Part shown: piece by piece, positions 18,631 to 27,834 of the stretch | Position numbering within the stretch: the stretch's first letter is position 1 | Layout: the number at the start of each line of letters is the position of its first letter | Source: Promethearchaeota archaeon | GTDB taxonomy: Archaea; Asgardarchaeota; Lokiarchaeia; Sigyniarchaeales; SOKP01 | Reading direction: 5' to 3' | Length of the DNA stretch: 64,000 bases | Assembly (NCBI GenBank): GCA_019058445.1 | Contig: JAHPZA010000006.1 | Coordinates: 1,194,943 to 1,258,942 of the forward strand | Notes under the pieces: model-generated | What the model saw: the letters and a program-made list of their open reading frames with translations, nothing else | What the model was told of the DNA's origin: nothing | Database searches by the model: none | Made by a program: the position numbers and the translations under genes

Positions 18631-18636
18631 CTCCTC
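18631..18636 (-). promoter_or_regulatory. Shine-Dalgarno upstream of smc
   Basis: GAGGAG on the minus strand lies 5 nt before the ATT at 18625 and 8 nt before a CTG at 18622. It favours a start upstream of the GTG at 18604, consistent with the conserved first beta strand of SMC heads. Confidence 0.55.
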
Positions 18637-18784
18637 TTATTCCATAGTTATTAAAAATATAGAAAAATGCAAGTTTAAATCTTTTTTTTTTAATTCGAAA
18701 ATAAGTTAATTTTCAGTTACTTAATTTTTTTAATAATAAAAACCTTTAATCTCATCAAAAAAAAAAATAATTGGAATTTTTTAG

Positions 18785-19978
18785 TTATATTTGCCCAAAA
18801 ACGGCATCAACCATTGCTTTCAGCTGAAATGGGTTTATTGTCATAAAGAAACAATCATATGTTAAAGGGTTTTTAGATAAAAATTTTATATTCGTAGTAA
18901 GTCCTTTTCTTGAGGGGCTTAATATCCCAACTCTTAAGGCTTTTTGAATGATATTTTTAAATTCATTTGAATCTTTTTCATAGTCTAAAGATTCACATGA
19001 TATATCATATAGCTCTTGTAAATTATTTAAATCAATATAAAAGTGCGATTTTGTTGCAAATGTATTTGAGAGATTATCTAAAAAAATAATAGTTAAAAGA
19101 TCTTCCTCAGAAATATAATTAAGCATATTAAATTCATCAGATATTTGAAAAGAATCAAATTGGTTCTGAAATATTTCTAGCATTTTAAAATGTTCTATGG
19201 AGTCTTGATTTTTTAAAAAGGGATAAATTTCTCTGAGCATATCAATTCCTTTTCCAGGAACAGGTACATAATGCTCAAAAATAAGATCTGTAATATATTG
19301 AATCAATTCCTTATCAACTTCATGTGAAAATGTCAAAGACGCTCTTGTTTGTAATATTAAGTTCAATTCCTTGTAGGTAAAATAATTGAGCTTTCTTTTT
19401 ATATCAAATTCAGATAAATAATCCAAAGTCGATGATCTTAAAATCTTATTTACCGTCGAAATTACGGTAATATTCATTTCTTTTCCTAAATATAACATCT
19501 TCTTAAAAAAATCAGGTTTTATATTCTCTATGTTATTAAATATAAGGAAGAGATTTTGATCTATTTTTTTGCTTGCTAATTTAAAAATATTCCATAACTG
19601 AGAAATATTTGAGTTCAGAAATGAATTAAGATTGAAATTGAGGTTAGGCAATTTATTTAACTCAGTTAATAAAGAAAAGATTAATTCTTCAAGATTCTTC
19701 TCCTTACAGTCTATAATAATTTTCTGAAAAGGTAATGAATTGCCGTTATTTGTAATTAAATCTTTTACAACTTTATTGATAATTACTTTTTTACCGATCC
19801 CTTCAATCCCTTGATATAAGATATTAAGAGGAAACTCATCTGTTATTGAATCATTTAAAAGGGAATATAACGATTTTTCTTCTTTCTTTCTAAATAGAAG
19901 ATTAGGGGGTATATAATTTGGATCAAATATTGCTTTTGGCCCTATATAGTCATTATTTATCTTCGATTTACTAATCAT
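18785..19978 (-). CDS. Orc1/Cdc6-like AAA+ protein with degraded ATPase motifs
   Basis: This 397-residue protein has the Orc1/Cdc6 layout: an N-terminal segment (P-P-N-L-L-F-R-K-K-E), an AAA+ module, a lid (Y-F-T-Y-K-E-L-N-L-I-L-Q-T-R-A), and a C-terminal winged helix. Walker A reads GIEGIGKK at 57-64, with Lys in place of the usual Thr/Ser. The Walker B position reads L-F-L-I-F-N-N-I-E-N, where D-E would be expected. ATP hydrolysis is therefore unlikely. It may be a replication-initiator paralogue turned DNA-binding regulator or auxiliary origin factor. It is encoded upstream of smc on the same strand, 160 bp away. Confidence 0.7.
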   Translation of the reverse strand: MISKSKINNDYIGPKAIFDPNYIPPNLLFRKKEEKSLYSLLNDSITDEFPLNILYQGIEGIGKKVIINKVVKDLITNNGNSLPFQKIIIDCKEKNLEELIFSLLTELNKLPNLNFNLNSFLNSNISQLWNIFKLASKKIDQNLFLIFNNIENIKPDFFKKMLYLGKEMNITVISTVNKILRSSTLDYLSEFDIKRKLNYFTYKELNLILQTRASLTFSHEVDKELIQYITDLIFEHYVPVPGKGIDMLREIYPFLKNQDSIEHFKMLEIFQNQFDSFQISDEFNMLNYISEEDLLTIIFLDNLSNTFATKSHFYIDLNNLQELYDISCESLDYEKDSNEFKNIIQKALRVGILSPSRKGLTTNIKFLSKNPLTYDCFFMTINPFQLKAMVDAVFGQI

Positions 19979-20257
19979 TTTTCTTTTAAGTTTTTATTTT
20001 TATATTTTTTTTTTATCAACCTATTTAAACCAAACGGAGAGAGAGGGGTCACTAAAAGTAAAAATAAGAAAAAAAAATGGTATTTTCCAATAATCTTAAT
20101 TCGAGATTTTGAATGTGAAAGAAGATTAAAAGATTGCTGAATAAATTCTTAAATATATCTGAATGAATAAATAAAATTTAAACAATAATTAGGAAAGAGT
20201 TGTTATTCTTTAAATAGCTATATAAATAATAGGGTAATTTCTGATCTTTTTCAGGTT

Positions 20258-21073
20258 CTAGTTATTTATTCTCTTTACTCCAATTTTGCTTTTATCAACT
20301 TTTTCACTTAATCGAATTTTGCGTAATTTTTTAGGAAATTTTAAATCAACATCATCAAACACAAAACCACTCTCACCTAAAGGACCTTCAACTATTTTCA
20401 ATTTGGAAGGTGAGATATATCCATTGATAAATGACAAAATTTTACTATTTCCAAGAAACTTTCTATCTAGTACATTTCCAACCGAATTACATGCTGTAAT
20501 AGGGATTCTATTCTCTAGAGCTCGGGCTTGCAAATAAATTTTCCAATTATCCATCCCATCTTCTCTGATTAATGTGGGAGTGAATAAAATATCAGCACCA
20601 TTTTCAATGGCTAAACGAGGAGTCTCAAAAAAAGCAACATCAAAACAAATAAGAATTGCAAAATTCGATTTTCCTAATTTAAAAATACATAACTCCCGTC
20701 CTGGCTCGAAGTTTCCCTGTTCGTAAGAGTAGAGATGGATTTTATCTTGCCTTCCGATTTCTTCGCCTTTTTCATTGAAATAATAGCATGTAACAGATGG
20801 TTTATTAAGGTTTTTCCGTTTTTCCCATATCGCTCCAGATAGGAGTTTTATATGGTATTTCTTAGCTAACTCTTTTACAAAATTGTAGTGTTCTCCTCTC
20901 TCTTTTTGAATATTTTGAGACATATCTTGCAGGAATGGAACCCATCTTTCAGGTAAACATGCAATTTGACAATCTTCAAACTTTTTTAAAAGCTTCTTTA
21001 GTATATCTTCTATATGAGAATAGCTCTTATTTACATCTTTACAAATCTCTGGTTGAATACACGCAACTTTCAT
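20258..21073 (-). CDS. Carbon-nitrogen hydrolase (nitrilase superfamily)
   Basis: The 271-residue product has the full Glu-Lys-Cys triad of the superfamily: E42 in C-L-P-E-R-W, K111 in R-Q-D-K-I-H-L-Y, and nucleophile C143 in I-L-I-C-F-D. Such enzymes hydrolyse amides, nitriles or carbamoyl groups in the cytosol. The R-x-D-K-I-H-L and F-E-P-G motifs fit amidase-type members, but the substrate is not determinable. The downstream half keeps A-R-A-L-E-N-R-I-P. It follows a HAD phosphatase gene by 18 bp on the same strand, so the pair is probably one transcript. Confidence 0.88.
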   Translation of the reverse strand: MKVACIQPEICKDVNKSYSHIEDILKKLLKKFEDCQIACLPERWVPFLQDMSQNIQKERGEHYNFVKELAKKYHIKLLSGAIWEKRKNLNKPSVTCYYFNEKGEEIGRQDKIHLYSYEQGNFEPGRELCIFKLGKSNFAILICFDVAFFETPRLAIENGADILFTPTLIREDGMDNWKIYLQARALENRIPITACNSVGNVLDRKFLGNSKILSFINGYISPSKLKIVEGPLGESGFVFDDVDLKFPKKLRKIRLSEKVDKSKIGVKRINN

Positions 21074-21091
21074 TGTGATAATACTAATGAC

Positions 21092-21844
21092 TTAATTTTG
21101 TTCTTTTTGATTTATTTCTGATATGATGTCAAAAATTTCATTTAAATTAGAGATTTCAAAATCTGGTTTGGTTCCCTCAGGAATCTTTATACCTTTTTTA
21201 TAAGGATCATGCTTTCCTCCTCTTCTAATTAAGACCGAATGGATATTACATAATTTTGCAGGGATGATATCCTTATCTATACGATCGCCCACATATATGG
21301 TTTCGGGGCCTAAAACCCCAAATCTTTTTAAGCAATGATCAAATAATTTAGGATTAGGTTTTCTTATACCAATCTCATCAGAAACCACAGTGAGATCTAT
21401 TAAATCATCTATTCCCAATCTTAATATTTTCTCATATTGCTTGATTGGAAGTCCATCAGTGATAATAGCAGTTTTTATTGATAATTTTTTTAAGGTATTT
21501 ATACAAGGTAAAACATCATCATAGAGCTTTATGGAATCAATTTTCTCCTTATGATATGCCATAACTGCTGCTGAGATATATTTAAATTGGAGTGAATAGG
21601 GGATGGTTTCTTCTATTCGTTCTAATCGATTATATCTCCTAATGAAGTAATTATAGTGTTTTGAAGAGTTTGATCCGTATTCTTTTACAATTTCTTGGAT
21701 CATTTTAATTGCCATCTCGCGATTAATATCTAAACCTAACTTAATCATTGCTTCAATTCCTTTAATTCTTGCCCTATCAGACAAACCTGTCGAATCGAAA
21801 AGGCAATCATCAAGATCAAATCCCACGAGCTTTATAGGACACAT
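21092..21844 (-). CDS. HAD-superfamily hydrolase
   Basis: This 250-residue protein begins with motif I D-L-D-D-C-L-F (nucleophile and acid Asp), then motif II I-T-D-G, a Lys in R-K-P-N-P, and motif IV V-G-D-R-I-D-K-D. A helical cap lies between motifs I and II, which makes it a subfamily I HAD. It is probably a small-molecule phosphatase, such as a phosphoglycolate- or nucleotide-phosphatase type. The substrate is unknown. It is co-directional with, and 18 bp upstream of, the nitrilase gene. Confidence 0.85.
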   Translation of the reverse strand: MCPIKLVGFDLDDCLFDSTGLSDRARIKGIEAMIKLGLDINREMAIKMIQEIVKEYGSNSSKHYNYFIRRYNRLERIEETIPYSLQFKYISAAVMAYHKEKIDSIKLYDDVLPCINTLKKLSIKTAIITDGLPIKQYEKILRLGIDDLIDLTVVSDEIGIRKPNPKLFDHCLKRFGVLGPETIYVGDRIDKDIIPAKLCNIHSVLIRRGGKHDPYKKGIKIPEGTKPDFEISNLNEIFDIISEINQKEQN

Positions 21845-22133
21845 GGTTATATTTAGAAATTTTAATTCATTCGTTCACGATAATTCAATGATAATAAATA
21901 ATTTCATACCTTAGAAAGCTTTTGATATTAGAAGTTTTTATAAGATAAATTTATTTATTCTTGAAAACATATAATCTTTAATATTAATCTATGATAAGCA
22001 TATACAAATTAAAAGGAATTTTATTATTTTATCCATACAAGTATTTGAAAAAAATATTATTTACTACAAGATTTTATTTGTTTTTCAAACGTATAAATGA
22101 ATACAATTATTATTAAATAAGTTATAATAATCA

Positions 22134-23444
22134 TTGCCGGAGAAGCAGTTTTTGAAGACAATCGTAACTTTGTCATGGTTTCACAGGAAGATTGGCCCAA
22201 TAGTGTTTTATTCTTATCCAGAAAAGATGTTGGAAGATGACTTGTCTGTAAGAATAGCTAATATTATGGATCAAACGTTTAATGAAGGTTTTTTTACTCA
22301 TTCCTTTGAAAATGTGAATTCAATGAATTATTATTTTGAAATTCATTCTGATTGGGCAAGAGGAAATAAAGAAATGCTTATGGTATCTGTAATTTTTGAG
22401 CAACAAACTTCTCTGGACATGGAACAAGACGTTTTGATGCTGTTTAATGAATTTTCTGAAAGACTACAATCAAATGAGGAAATTTTTACAGCTTTTTATG
22501 CAAATGATTTAAGCAGCTTTGATGATGAAAATGATAAAGAGAATATAACAAAAAACAATGCCTTGATTAAATTATGGGTAAAAGAATTATATTGGGCTAC
22601 AGTTGAGAAGACCAGAGAAAAAACGGAGGAAGAAAAAATCGCACTTCTTTTAAAAGAAAAACATATTTTTTTTACTTTAAAAAAGTTATCAAAAGGACCA
22701 ATTACATTAGAAGGGTTGGCCGAATGGTTTAATTCTAAATTTACCGATAAGATTTATAATAAAGTGATTGAGACTTTAGTGGATAAACAATTTATTTTTA
22801 TAAATCAGATAGGTAGGGTTGAGAAATATGTACTTTTATTAAAAGAGGTAAATGCGGAGAGGATTCCACCAGATAGTGTAATTGAATATATAGATGAAAC
22901 TCCAGATCTAATTGATTTGCTGCTTCCAAAAGTGCAACAATATTTTAGTCAGTATGAAACGATGAAAAATGAGGAATTGGAAGAAGATTCATTTACACTA
23001 TTTCAGATTATATCAGATCCAAAAAAGTATAATATTCTTTCAGAATTAAGAGATGGAATAATACGTAGAGATCAATTGCATAAATTAGTATCAAAGAGAA
23101 CATTAGATAATCTAATTGAAACAATTGATTTTTTAGAAAAGTATAATGTTATTGAAGAGTTAAAATTTAATAATGAAAGGTACATTGTATTAAAAACTAA
23201 TTTGCAAATAACCACCGCCTTTCCTGAATATCTAAGAAAATTGTTGCCTAAAGAATCGAAACCAGTTGTTGCCAATAAATATAGTCCAAGATTAATAAAA
23301 CAACAAGAAGAAATGGCTGAAATTTTTAAAGAAGTAAGGGATGTTCGTAATAAAGAAGATGGCCATAAAACTAAAGAGGAAAAAATAAACAAATTTTTAG
23401 AAGATCTATCTTCTGGTGTCAAAAAAGACACTTCCAAAAAATAA
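22134..23444 (+). CDS. Longin-like/winged-helix protein of unknown function
   Basis: I infer a longin-type fold from the N-terminus: a strand, then F-H-R-K-I-G-P-I-V-F-Y-S-Y-P-E, then alternating strands and helices to about residue 130. The middle and C-terminal parts look like winged helices (L-K-K-L-S-K-G-P-I-T-L-E-G-L-A-E-W-F; F-Q-I-I-S-D-P-K-K-Y-N-I-L-S-E-L-R-D-G-I), ending in a charged tail. The start is TTG at 22134 with no clear Shine-Dalgarno. The gene is followed 77 bp later by another protein with a similar N-terminal build. Asgard genomes are known for longin and Roadblock domain proteins tied to small GTPases; that role is only suggested here. Confidence 0.55.
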   Translation: MPEKQFLKTIVTLSWFHRKIGPIVFYSYPEKMLEDDLSVRIANIMDQTFNEGFFTHSFENVNSMNYYFEIHSDWARGNKEMLMVSVIFEQQTSLDMEQDVLMLFNEFSERLQSNEEIFTAFYANDLSSFDDENDKENITKNNALIKLWVKELYWATVEKTREKTEEEKIALLLKEKHIFFTLKKLSKGPITLEGLAEWFNSKFTDKIYNKVIETLVDKQFIFINQIGRVEKYVLLLKEVNAERIPPDSVIEYIDETPDLIDLLLPKVQQYFSQYETMKNEELEEDSFTLFQIISDPKKYNILSELRDGIIRRDQLHKLVSKRTLDNLIETIDFLEKYNVIEELKFNNERYIVLKTNLQITTAFPEYLRKLLPKESKPVVANKYSPRLIKQQEEMAEIFKEVRDVRNKEDGHKTKEEKINKFLEDLSSGVKKDTSKK

Positions 23445-23520
23445 AATTGAGGAATTTTAAAAAGTTTTTTTTTGTTAGAAGACTTTATTCTATTAATCAA
23501 ATTAAGAAGAAAGTTATAGA

Positions 23521-24387
23521 TTGAGTGTTCAAGCTGTTTTTATCGTAGATAAAGTGAATAATACTCTAATTTTTTTGGAATATTTAGAAGAGAATATTAA
23601 AATAAATCAAAAAGAATTATCAAACGTTTTAGGAAGAATAGTGAATAATAGTAAAGAATTAGAACTAAATTCATTTTCTAATTTCGAATTAAATGAAAAG
23701 TGCTATTTCTTTGGAGTGTTTAATAAACTTCTCTTAGTCGTGCAGCATCAGAAAGGGAAAACTCCGCCAGATGATTTTTTAAATGAACTATATAACATTT
23801 TTGTTAACGTCTTTAAAAATATCTTAGAAAATTATACAAACAATGATCTCTCAAAATTTAGATCTTTTGCTAAAGATGTGAGGGACATATTACCCAAATA
23901 CTTTCATCACTCAAATAAACAAAAAAATAATATTGGCAATAGACCCTTAATTGATCCAATAAAAAGAGATTTTTATCCAGAAAGGCCCTCGGTGTACAAA
24001 CGTGATGAAATACTCTATAATGAAGCCAAGCTCATTAAGCAGAAATATGCCACTAAATTTGTTGATGGTTTCATTTTTAAACTTCATATCTATATAAATA
24101 TATCACCAACTCAATCGTATAAAATTTTCATTGACTTTTCAGATTACCCACTAAAACCAACTATATTTATCGATGATGTTTTAATTAAGGAATTAGGAAA
24201 GAATTTGGATGAAATATTATATTTTTATACTAAATGGGATAAAAAAAGACCGCCTCATATAATTGAGCTTGTAAATGAATTAGAAACTATTCTTGTACAA
24301 TTTAACTCAGAAGGAAGACTATCAAAAGTTCCATTAATCCCAAAAAATGCAATACCAGAAGTTAAGCCCTTGCCAAATATAGAATAA
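23521..24387 (+). CDS. Two-domain protein, longin-like N-terminus and possible RWD/E2-like C-terminus
   Basis: The 288-residue product starts with a strand-helix pattern (V-Q-A-V-F-I-V-D-K-V, G-V-F-N-K-L-L-L-V-V-Q-H) reminiscent of longin or Roadblock folds. A linker of about 50 residues follows. The C-terminal 110 residues read F-K-L-H-I-Y-I-N-I, Y-K-I-F-I-D-F-S-D-Y-P-L-K-P-T-I-F-I, then K-W-D-K-K-R-P-P-H-I and a helix. That resembles the strand order of RWD/ubiquitin-conjugating folds, but no catalytic Cys is placed as in E2 enzymes. It probably forms an operon with its neighbours at 22134 and 24424. Function is unknown. Confidence 0.5.
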   Translation: MSVQAVFIVDKVNNTLIFLEYLEENIKINQKELSNVLGRIVNNSKELELNSFSNFELNEKCYFFGVFNKLLLVVQHQKGKTPPDDFLNELYNIFVNVFKNILENYTNNDLSKFRSFAKDVRDILPKYFHHSNKQKNNIGNRPLIDPIKRDFYPERPSVYKRDEILYNEAKLIKQKYATKFVDGFIFKLHIYINISPTQSYKIFIDFSDYPLKPTIFIDDVLIKELGKNLDEILYFYTKWDKKRPPHIIELVNELETILVQFNSEGRLSKVPLIPKNAIPEVKPLPNIE

Positions 24388-24423
24388 AACATAGCAAACA
24401 TAAAAAGAAAAAGAAGTAGTTAG

Positions 24424-24693
24424 ATGGAAAAAGAAGAAGAATCCCTGGATGATTTGAAATATCTTTTAGGTAATATGGGAATTGAGATATTATTAGCAAT
24501 TGACCGTGGAGCTAAGGACTTTGAAACAATAAAATTATTTTCAGGTGTACCCCTCTCCTGTATTAAGGGTAGAATTCCTGTGTTGATAGATTTGAATTTA
24601 ATTCAGAAAAAAAATAATGAGTATTCATTAAAAGAAAAGGGTCGAAATTTTAAAAAAAAATTAGAAAGAAAAAAAGATTTCAAAATGGAATAA
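24424..24693 (+). CDS. Small winged-helix protein
   Basis: This 89-residue protein has an ATG start. The pattern I-E-I-L-L-A-I-D-R-G-A, F-E-T-I-K-L-F-S-G-V-P, C-I-K-G-R-I-P-V-L-I-D-L-N-L-I and a short K-N-N-E-Y-S-L wing fits an archaeal winged helix-turn-helix. The C-terminus is a run of Lys/Arg. It may regulate the two genes before it, from which it is separated by 36 bp. Confidence 0.6.
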   Translation: MEKEEESLDDLKYLLGNMGIEILLAIDRGAKDFETIKLFSGVPLSCIKGRIPVLIDLNLIQKKNNEYSLKEKGRNFKKKLERKKDFKME

Positions 24694-24780
24694 GGTTAAG
24701 CTTATATTTCAGATTGGGGCGACATTATCATAGTTATGAGCTGTAACTCAATTTGTCACAATTTCATCATCAATATAAAT

Positions 24781-25269
24781 TTAAACTTTCTTATTTTTAG
24801 GTTTTTTAGTATTTAATTCTTTTTTATAATACTTTTCCACATAATAACCGGGTTTTTTAAAACCTCCACTTTCTTCAATAAGGTTTTTTAAACCATCCTT
24901 TTGAGATATTTTGTTCTTGAAATCTTCATATTCATTAACTTTTAACTCTTTTTTTTTTAATAAATAATCTAAAATCTCAAAAGCTTCTTCATTTGTGGTA
25001 CATCTACGAATAAAATCAATTGCCCCGGGATCACTCAATTCATTTAAGTTGCATATTTTGGATTGTATATCCCGCTTTTTGGTTGTATTTTCAATATCTA
25101 ATGCAACAGAATCAATTTTTAGGGCTTTTTTCCCATTAGTAATTTCAGAAATCAAGTGAGGTATAAATTTTTCTAATTCTTTCTTGTCATAGGACACGTT
25201 CAATCCGTTTTTTTCTTTTATTTTTGCTTTTTTAAAAGACTTCGTGTCTTTATTCTTTTTATCACTCAA
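24781..25269 (-). CDS. Conserved archaeal protein (DUF2095-like)
   Basis: The product has 162 residues. After a Lys-rich N-terminus comes E-L-E-K-F-I-P-H-L, later D-P-G-A-I-D-F-I-R-R-C-T-T-N-E-E-A-F-E-I-L-D-Y-L, and near the end G-G-F-K-K-P-G-Y-Y-V-E-K-Y-Y. The E-A-x-E-I-x-D-Y-L and P-G-Y-Y features recall an uncharacterised archaeal family (DUF2095, from memory and unverified). No catalytic motif is visible. It is a stand-alone gene, divergent from the dehydrogenase at 25360. Confidence 0.6.
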   Translation of the reverse strand: MSDKKNKDTKSFKKAKIKEKNGLNVSYDKKELEKFIPHLISEITNGKKALKIDSVALDIENTTKKRDIQSKICNLNELSDPGAIDFIRRCTTNEEAFEILDYLLKKKELKVNEYEDFKNKISQKDGLKNLIEESGGFKKPGYYVEKYYKKELNTKKPKNKKV

Positions 25270-25359
25270 GAACTTGACATCCGTTAATAAGTAAACCTTT
25301 AAGTATTTATTAAATTAGAAATAATAATTCAAAGTAATAAAATTATGTGTTTAGAATTT

Positions 25360-26280
25360 ATGAGTATATTAATTTCTGATAAACTTAAAGAAGAAGCTAT
25401 TGAAATCCTACAGAATAACGGTTTCAATGTTGTGAAAAAATATTCAATAACTAATGATGAATTAAAGCATGAAATCAAAAAATATGAAGCAATCATCATT
25501 CGTTCTAGAACAAAGCTAACCGCAGAGATTTTAGAAAATGCGAATAATCTTAAAGTTATTGGAAGAGCTGGAGTTGGATTAGACAATATAGATTTGAGAA
25601 AAGCAGAAGAATTACAGATTAAAGTACTAAATACTCCTGAAGCACCTTCAATTTCTGTAGCAGAATTAACAATAGGATTAATATTAAATTTAGTAAGGCA
25701 TATTTCGAAAGCAGATCAAACAATGCATTGCGGTGAATGGTGTAAAAGTGATTATATGGGTTACATTTTACAAGGGAAAAAAATAGGATTAATCGGATTC
25801 GGTAATATTGGTCAAGCTGTAGCAAAAGTATGCAATGCGTTGAGTATGGATATCGGTATATACGATGTTGACGAAATTGTTAAAGTTAAGGCAAAAAAGT
25901 TAGGATATAGAGTATATCCTTCTGTAGATGATTTAATAAAAAATTCCCAGATTATCTCATTACATATCCCTTCTACGGTGCAAACTGAAAATACGATGGA
26001 TGAGAGAAGAATAGGATTAATGAGTGAAAAAGCAATTCTTATTAACACAGCTAGAGGTAATCTTGTTGATGAAGTGGCTTTAATAAAGGCTCTTAAAAAT
26101 AAAAAAATTGGCGGTGCAGCTCTTGATGTATACAGGGAAGAACCATTGAAAGATATGGATTTATGCAGTTGCGAAGAAAATTTAGTGCTTACTCCGCATA
26201 TAGGGAGTCAAACAGAGGAGACCCAGACCCAAGCAAGCATTATGATTGCCGAGAAAATCTCAGAGTATTTAAAAAAATAA
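25360..26280 (+). CDS. D-2-hydroxyacid dehydrogenase (3-phosphoglycerate dehydrogenase type)
   Basis: Starting at the ATG at 25360 (an earlier ATG at 25345 is possible), the 306-residue protein has the short SerA layout. It has a split substrate domain, a Rossmann motif G-L-I-G-F-G-N-I-G, catalytic Arg in N-T-A-R-G-N-L-V-D, Glu in Y-R-E-E-P, and His in T-P-H-I-G-S-Q-T. It probably oxidises 3-phosphoglycerate for serine synthesis, but no ACT/ASB regulatory domain is present, so another D-hydroxyacid is possible. It is monocistronic, upstream of L15e. Confidence 0.85.
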   Translation: MSILISDKLKEEAIEILQNNGFNVVKKYSITNDELKHEIKKYEAIIIRSRTKLTAEILENANNLKVIGRAGVGLDNIDLRKAEELQIKVLNTPEAPSISVAELTIGLILNLVRHISKADQTMHCGEWCKSDYMGYILQGKKIGLIGFGNIGQAVAKVCNALSMDIGIYDVDEIVKVKAKKLGYRVYPSVDDLIKNSQIISLHIPSTVQTENTMDERRIGLMSEKAILINTARGNLVDEVALIKALKNKKIGGAALDVYREEPLKDMDLCSCEENLVLTPHIGSQTEETQTQASIMIAEKISEYLKK

Positions 26281-26340
26281 TAAAATTATTTAGTATTAGT
26301 GAATTTTAATAGGTATAACAAATTATAAGTGCTTTTAAAT

Positions 26341-26925
26341 TTGAAGTCAGGATATAAATTTGTAAAGGAAACGTTTGAAACTCACGAAAAAGGACATAAT
26401 ACCCCACATTGGTATCGTGGTATTGAATATAGAAAAGGTCATTCTATTGAACGAATTGAACGACCAACGAAAATTCATCGGGCCAGATCTTTAGGCTACA
26501 AAGCAAAGCAAGGTTACACCTTAGTACGAGCAAGAATAAGAAAAGGCGGAATGCACAAAATCAGACCAAAGCGGGGGAGAAAACCCAGGGCTATGGGCGT
26601 TAAGAAATATACAACGGGAAAAAATCTTCAATGGATAGCAGAAGAGCGTGTTCAGAGGAAATTTCCAAACATGCAGGTTTTAAATTCTTACAAAGTGTAT
26701 TCTGATGGAAGAAACTGGTATTATGAAGTTATTTTAGTTGATCCAAACCACCCTGTAATAAAATCTGATCCAAATATACATTGGATTACTGAATCTGCCC
26801 ATAAAAAGCGAGTTACAAGGGGTCTGACTTCAGCTGGGAAAAAAGCCCGAGGCCTTTATAAGAAAGGGTGGGGTTCTGAAAAAAATCGGCCCTCCATTAG
26901 AGCGAACAAGGGTCGTGGAAAATAA
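26341..26925 (+). CDS. rpl15e: 50S ribosomal protein L15e
   Basis: This is an archaeal/eukaryotic-type large-subunit protein of about 194 residues. It shows H-W-Y-R-G-I-E-Y, R-P-T-K-I-H-R-A-R-S-L-G-Y-K-A-K-Q-G, R-G-R-K-P-R-A-M-G, E-R-V-Q-R-K-F-P-N-M-Q-V-L-N-S-Y, and a C-terminal G-L-T-S-A-G-K-K-A-R-G. The TTG at 26341 gives the short K-S-G-Y-K-F N-terminus expected for the family; a GTG four codons upstream (26329) is the alternative. Confidence 0.96.
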   Translation: MKSGYKFVKETFETHEKGHNTPHWYRGIEYRKGHSIERIERPTKIHRARSLGYKAKQGYTLVRARIRKGGMHKIRPKRGRKPRAMGVKKYTTGKNLQWIAEERVQRKFPNMQVLNSYKVYSDGRNWYYEVILVDPNHPVIKSDPNIHWITESAHKKRVTRGLTSAGKKARGLYKKGWGSEKNRPSIRANKGRGK

Positions 26926-26993
26926 TTTCTTTTATAGACACTTCTTCTTTTAAAAAAAAAAAATGCGAAATTATTTCACAATTTTATTTAGAT

Positions 26994-27797
26994 TTATAAC
27001 TTATTAATTGAAATTGTCATCCCACCATCTAAAATGAGATTTTGCCCCGTGATGTAATTTGCTGTGGGAGAGGCTAGAAATAAAGCAATATCTGCGACCC
27101 ATTTTGCTTCTCCAATCTTATCTATAGGAAGTTTGACACCCCTTGCTTCTAAAAGTAACCTAATAACTTTAGGATCGTTTTTATATAGAGGAGTCAAAAA
27201 TACTCCTGGTGATATTGCATTTACAGTAATATCACTTGGTCCTAGCTCTAAAGCCCATAGTTTAGTAAATGCAATTAGAGTTGCTTTGCTTGCGCTATAC
27301 ACTCCGAAGAAAGGATTAATCCCATTTTCAGTTCCTGCACATGATGCAATATTTATTATTTTGCCTCTAATTGGTTCAAATTGTCTTTGTCTTTTCATCT
27401 GTCTGAAAAAGGCTTTTGTAACATTCCAGGCTCCTTTGACATTTACTGCCATGACTTTGTCATAACTATCCTCTTTTGATTTCAAGGAGGCATATAATCC
27501 TGAATCTATTCCCGCATTATTTACTAATAGAAATACATTATCAAATTTCTCAGAAACCTTTTTAGCCATATTGTTTACTTCTTCTGAATTAGATATATCT
27601 GCTTTTGCTAAGAAAATTTCAACTTTATGATCCTTGAGAATAATATCACGGGTTTCCTCTAGGCCTTCCATATTAATATCATTAATTACCAAATCTGCTC
27701 CTTTACTTGCAAAGCATTTTGCCATTTCCCTTCCAAAGCCGCTACCGGCTCCTGTGATTAAGGCAACTTTTCCTTTTAAAAATTTTTCATCATTCAT
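26994..27797 (-). CDS. Short-chain dehydrogenase/reductase
   Basis: The 267-residue protein has the classical SDR elements: T-G-A-G-S-G-F-G at residues 15-22, D of the N-D-I-N adenine-ribose strand (NAD preference), N-N-A-G, an active-site Ser in I-A-S-C-A, and Y-S-A-S-K near 166-170. It oxidises or reduces an alcohol/ketone pair; the substrate is unknown. It lies 37 bp downstream of the ThDP-dependent enzyme gene on the same strand, so the two may act on related 2-oxo or acyloin compounds. That link is inference from position. Confidence 0.88.
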   Translation of the reverse strand: MNDEKFLKGKVALITGAGSGFGREMAKCFASKGADLVINDINMEGLEETRDIILKDHKVEIFLAKADISNSEEVNNMAKKVSEKFDNVFLLVNNAGIDSGLYASLKSKEDSYDKVMAVNVKGAWNVTKAFFRQMKRQRQFEPIRGKIINIASCAGTENGINPFFGVYSASKATLIAFTKLWALELGPSDITVNAISPGVFLTPLYKNDPKVIRLLLEARGVKLPIDKIGEAKWVADIALFLASPTANYITGQNLILDGGMTISINKL

Positions 27798-27834
27798 TTG
27801 TTTTTAACACCTAAAAAAATAATATATTAAAAAG

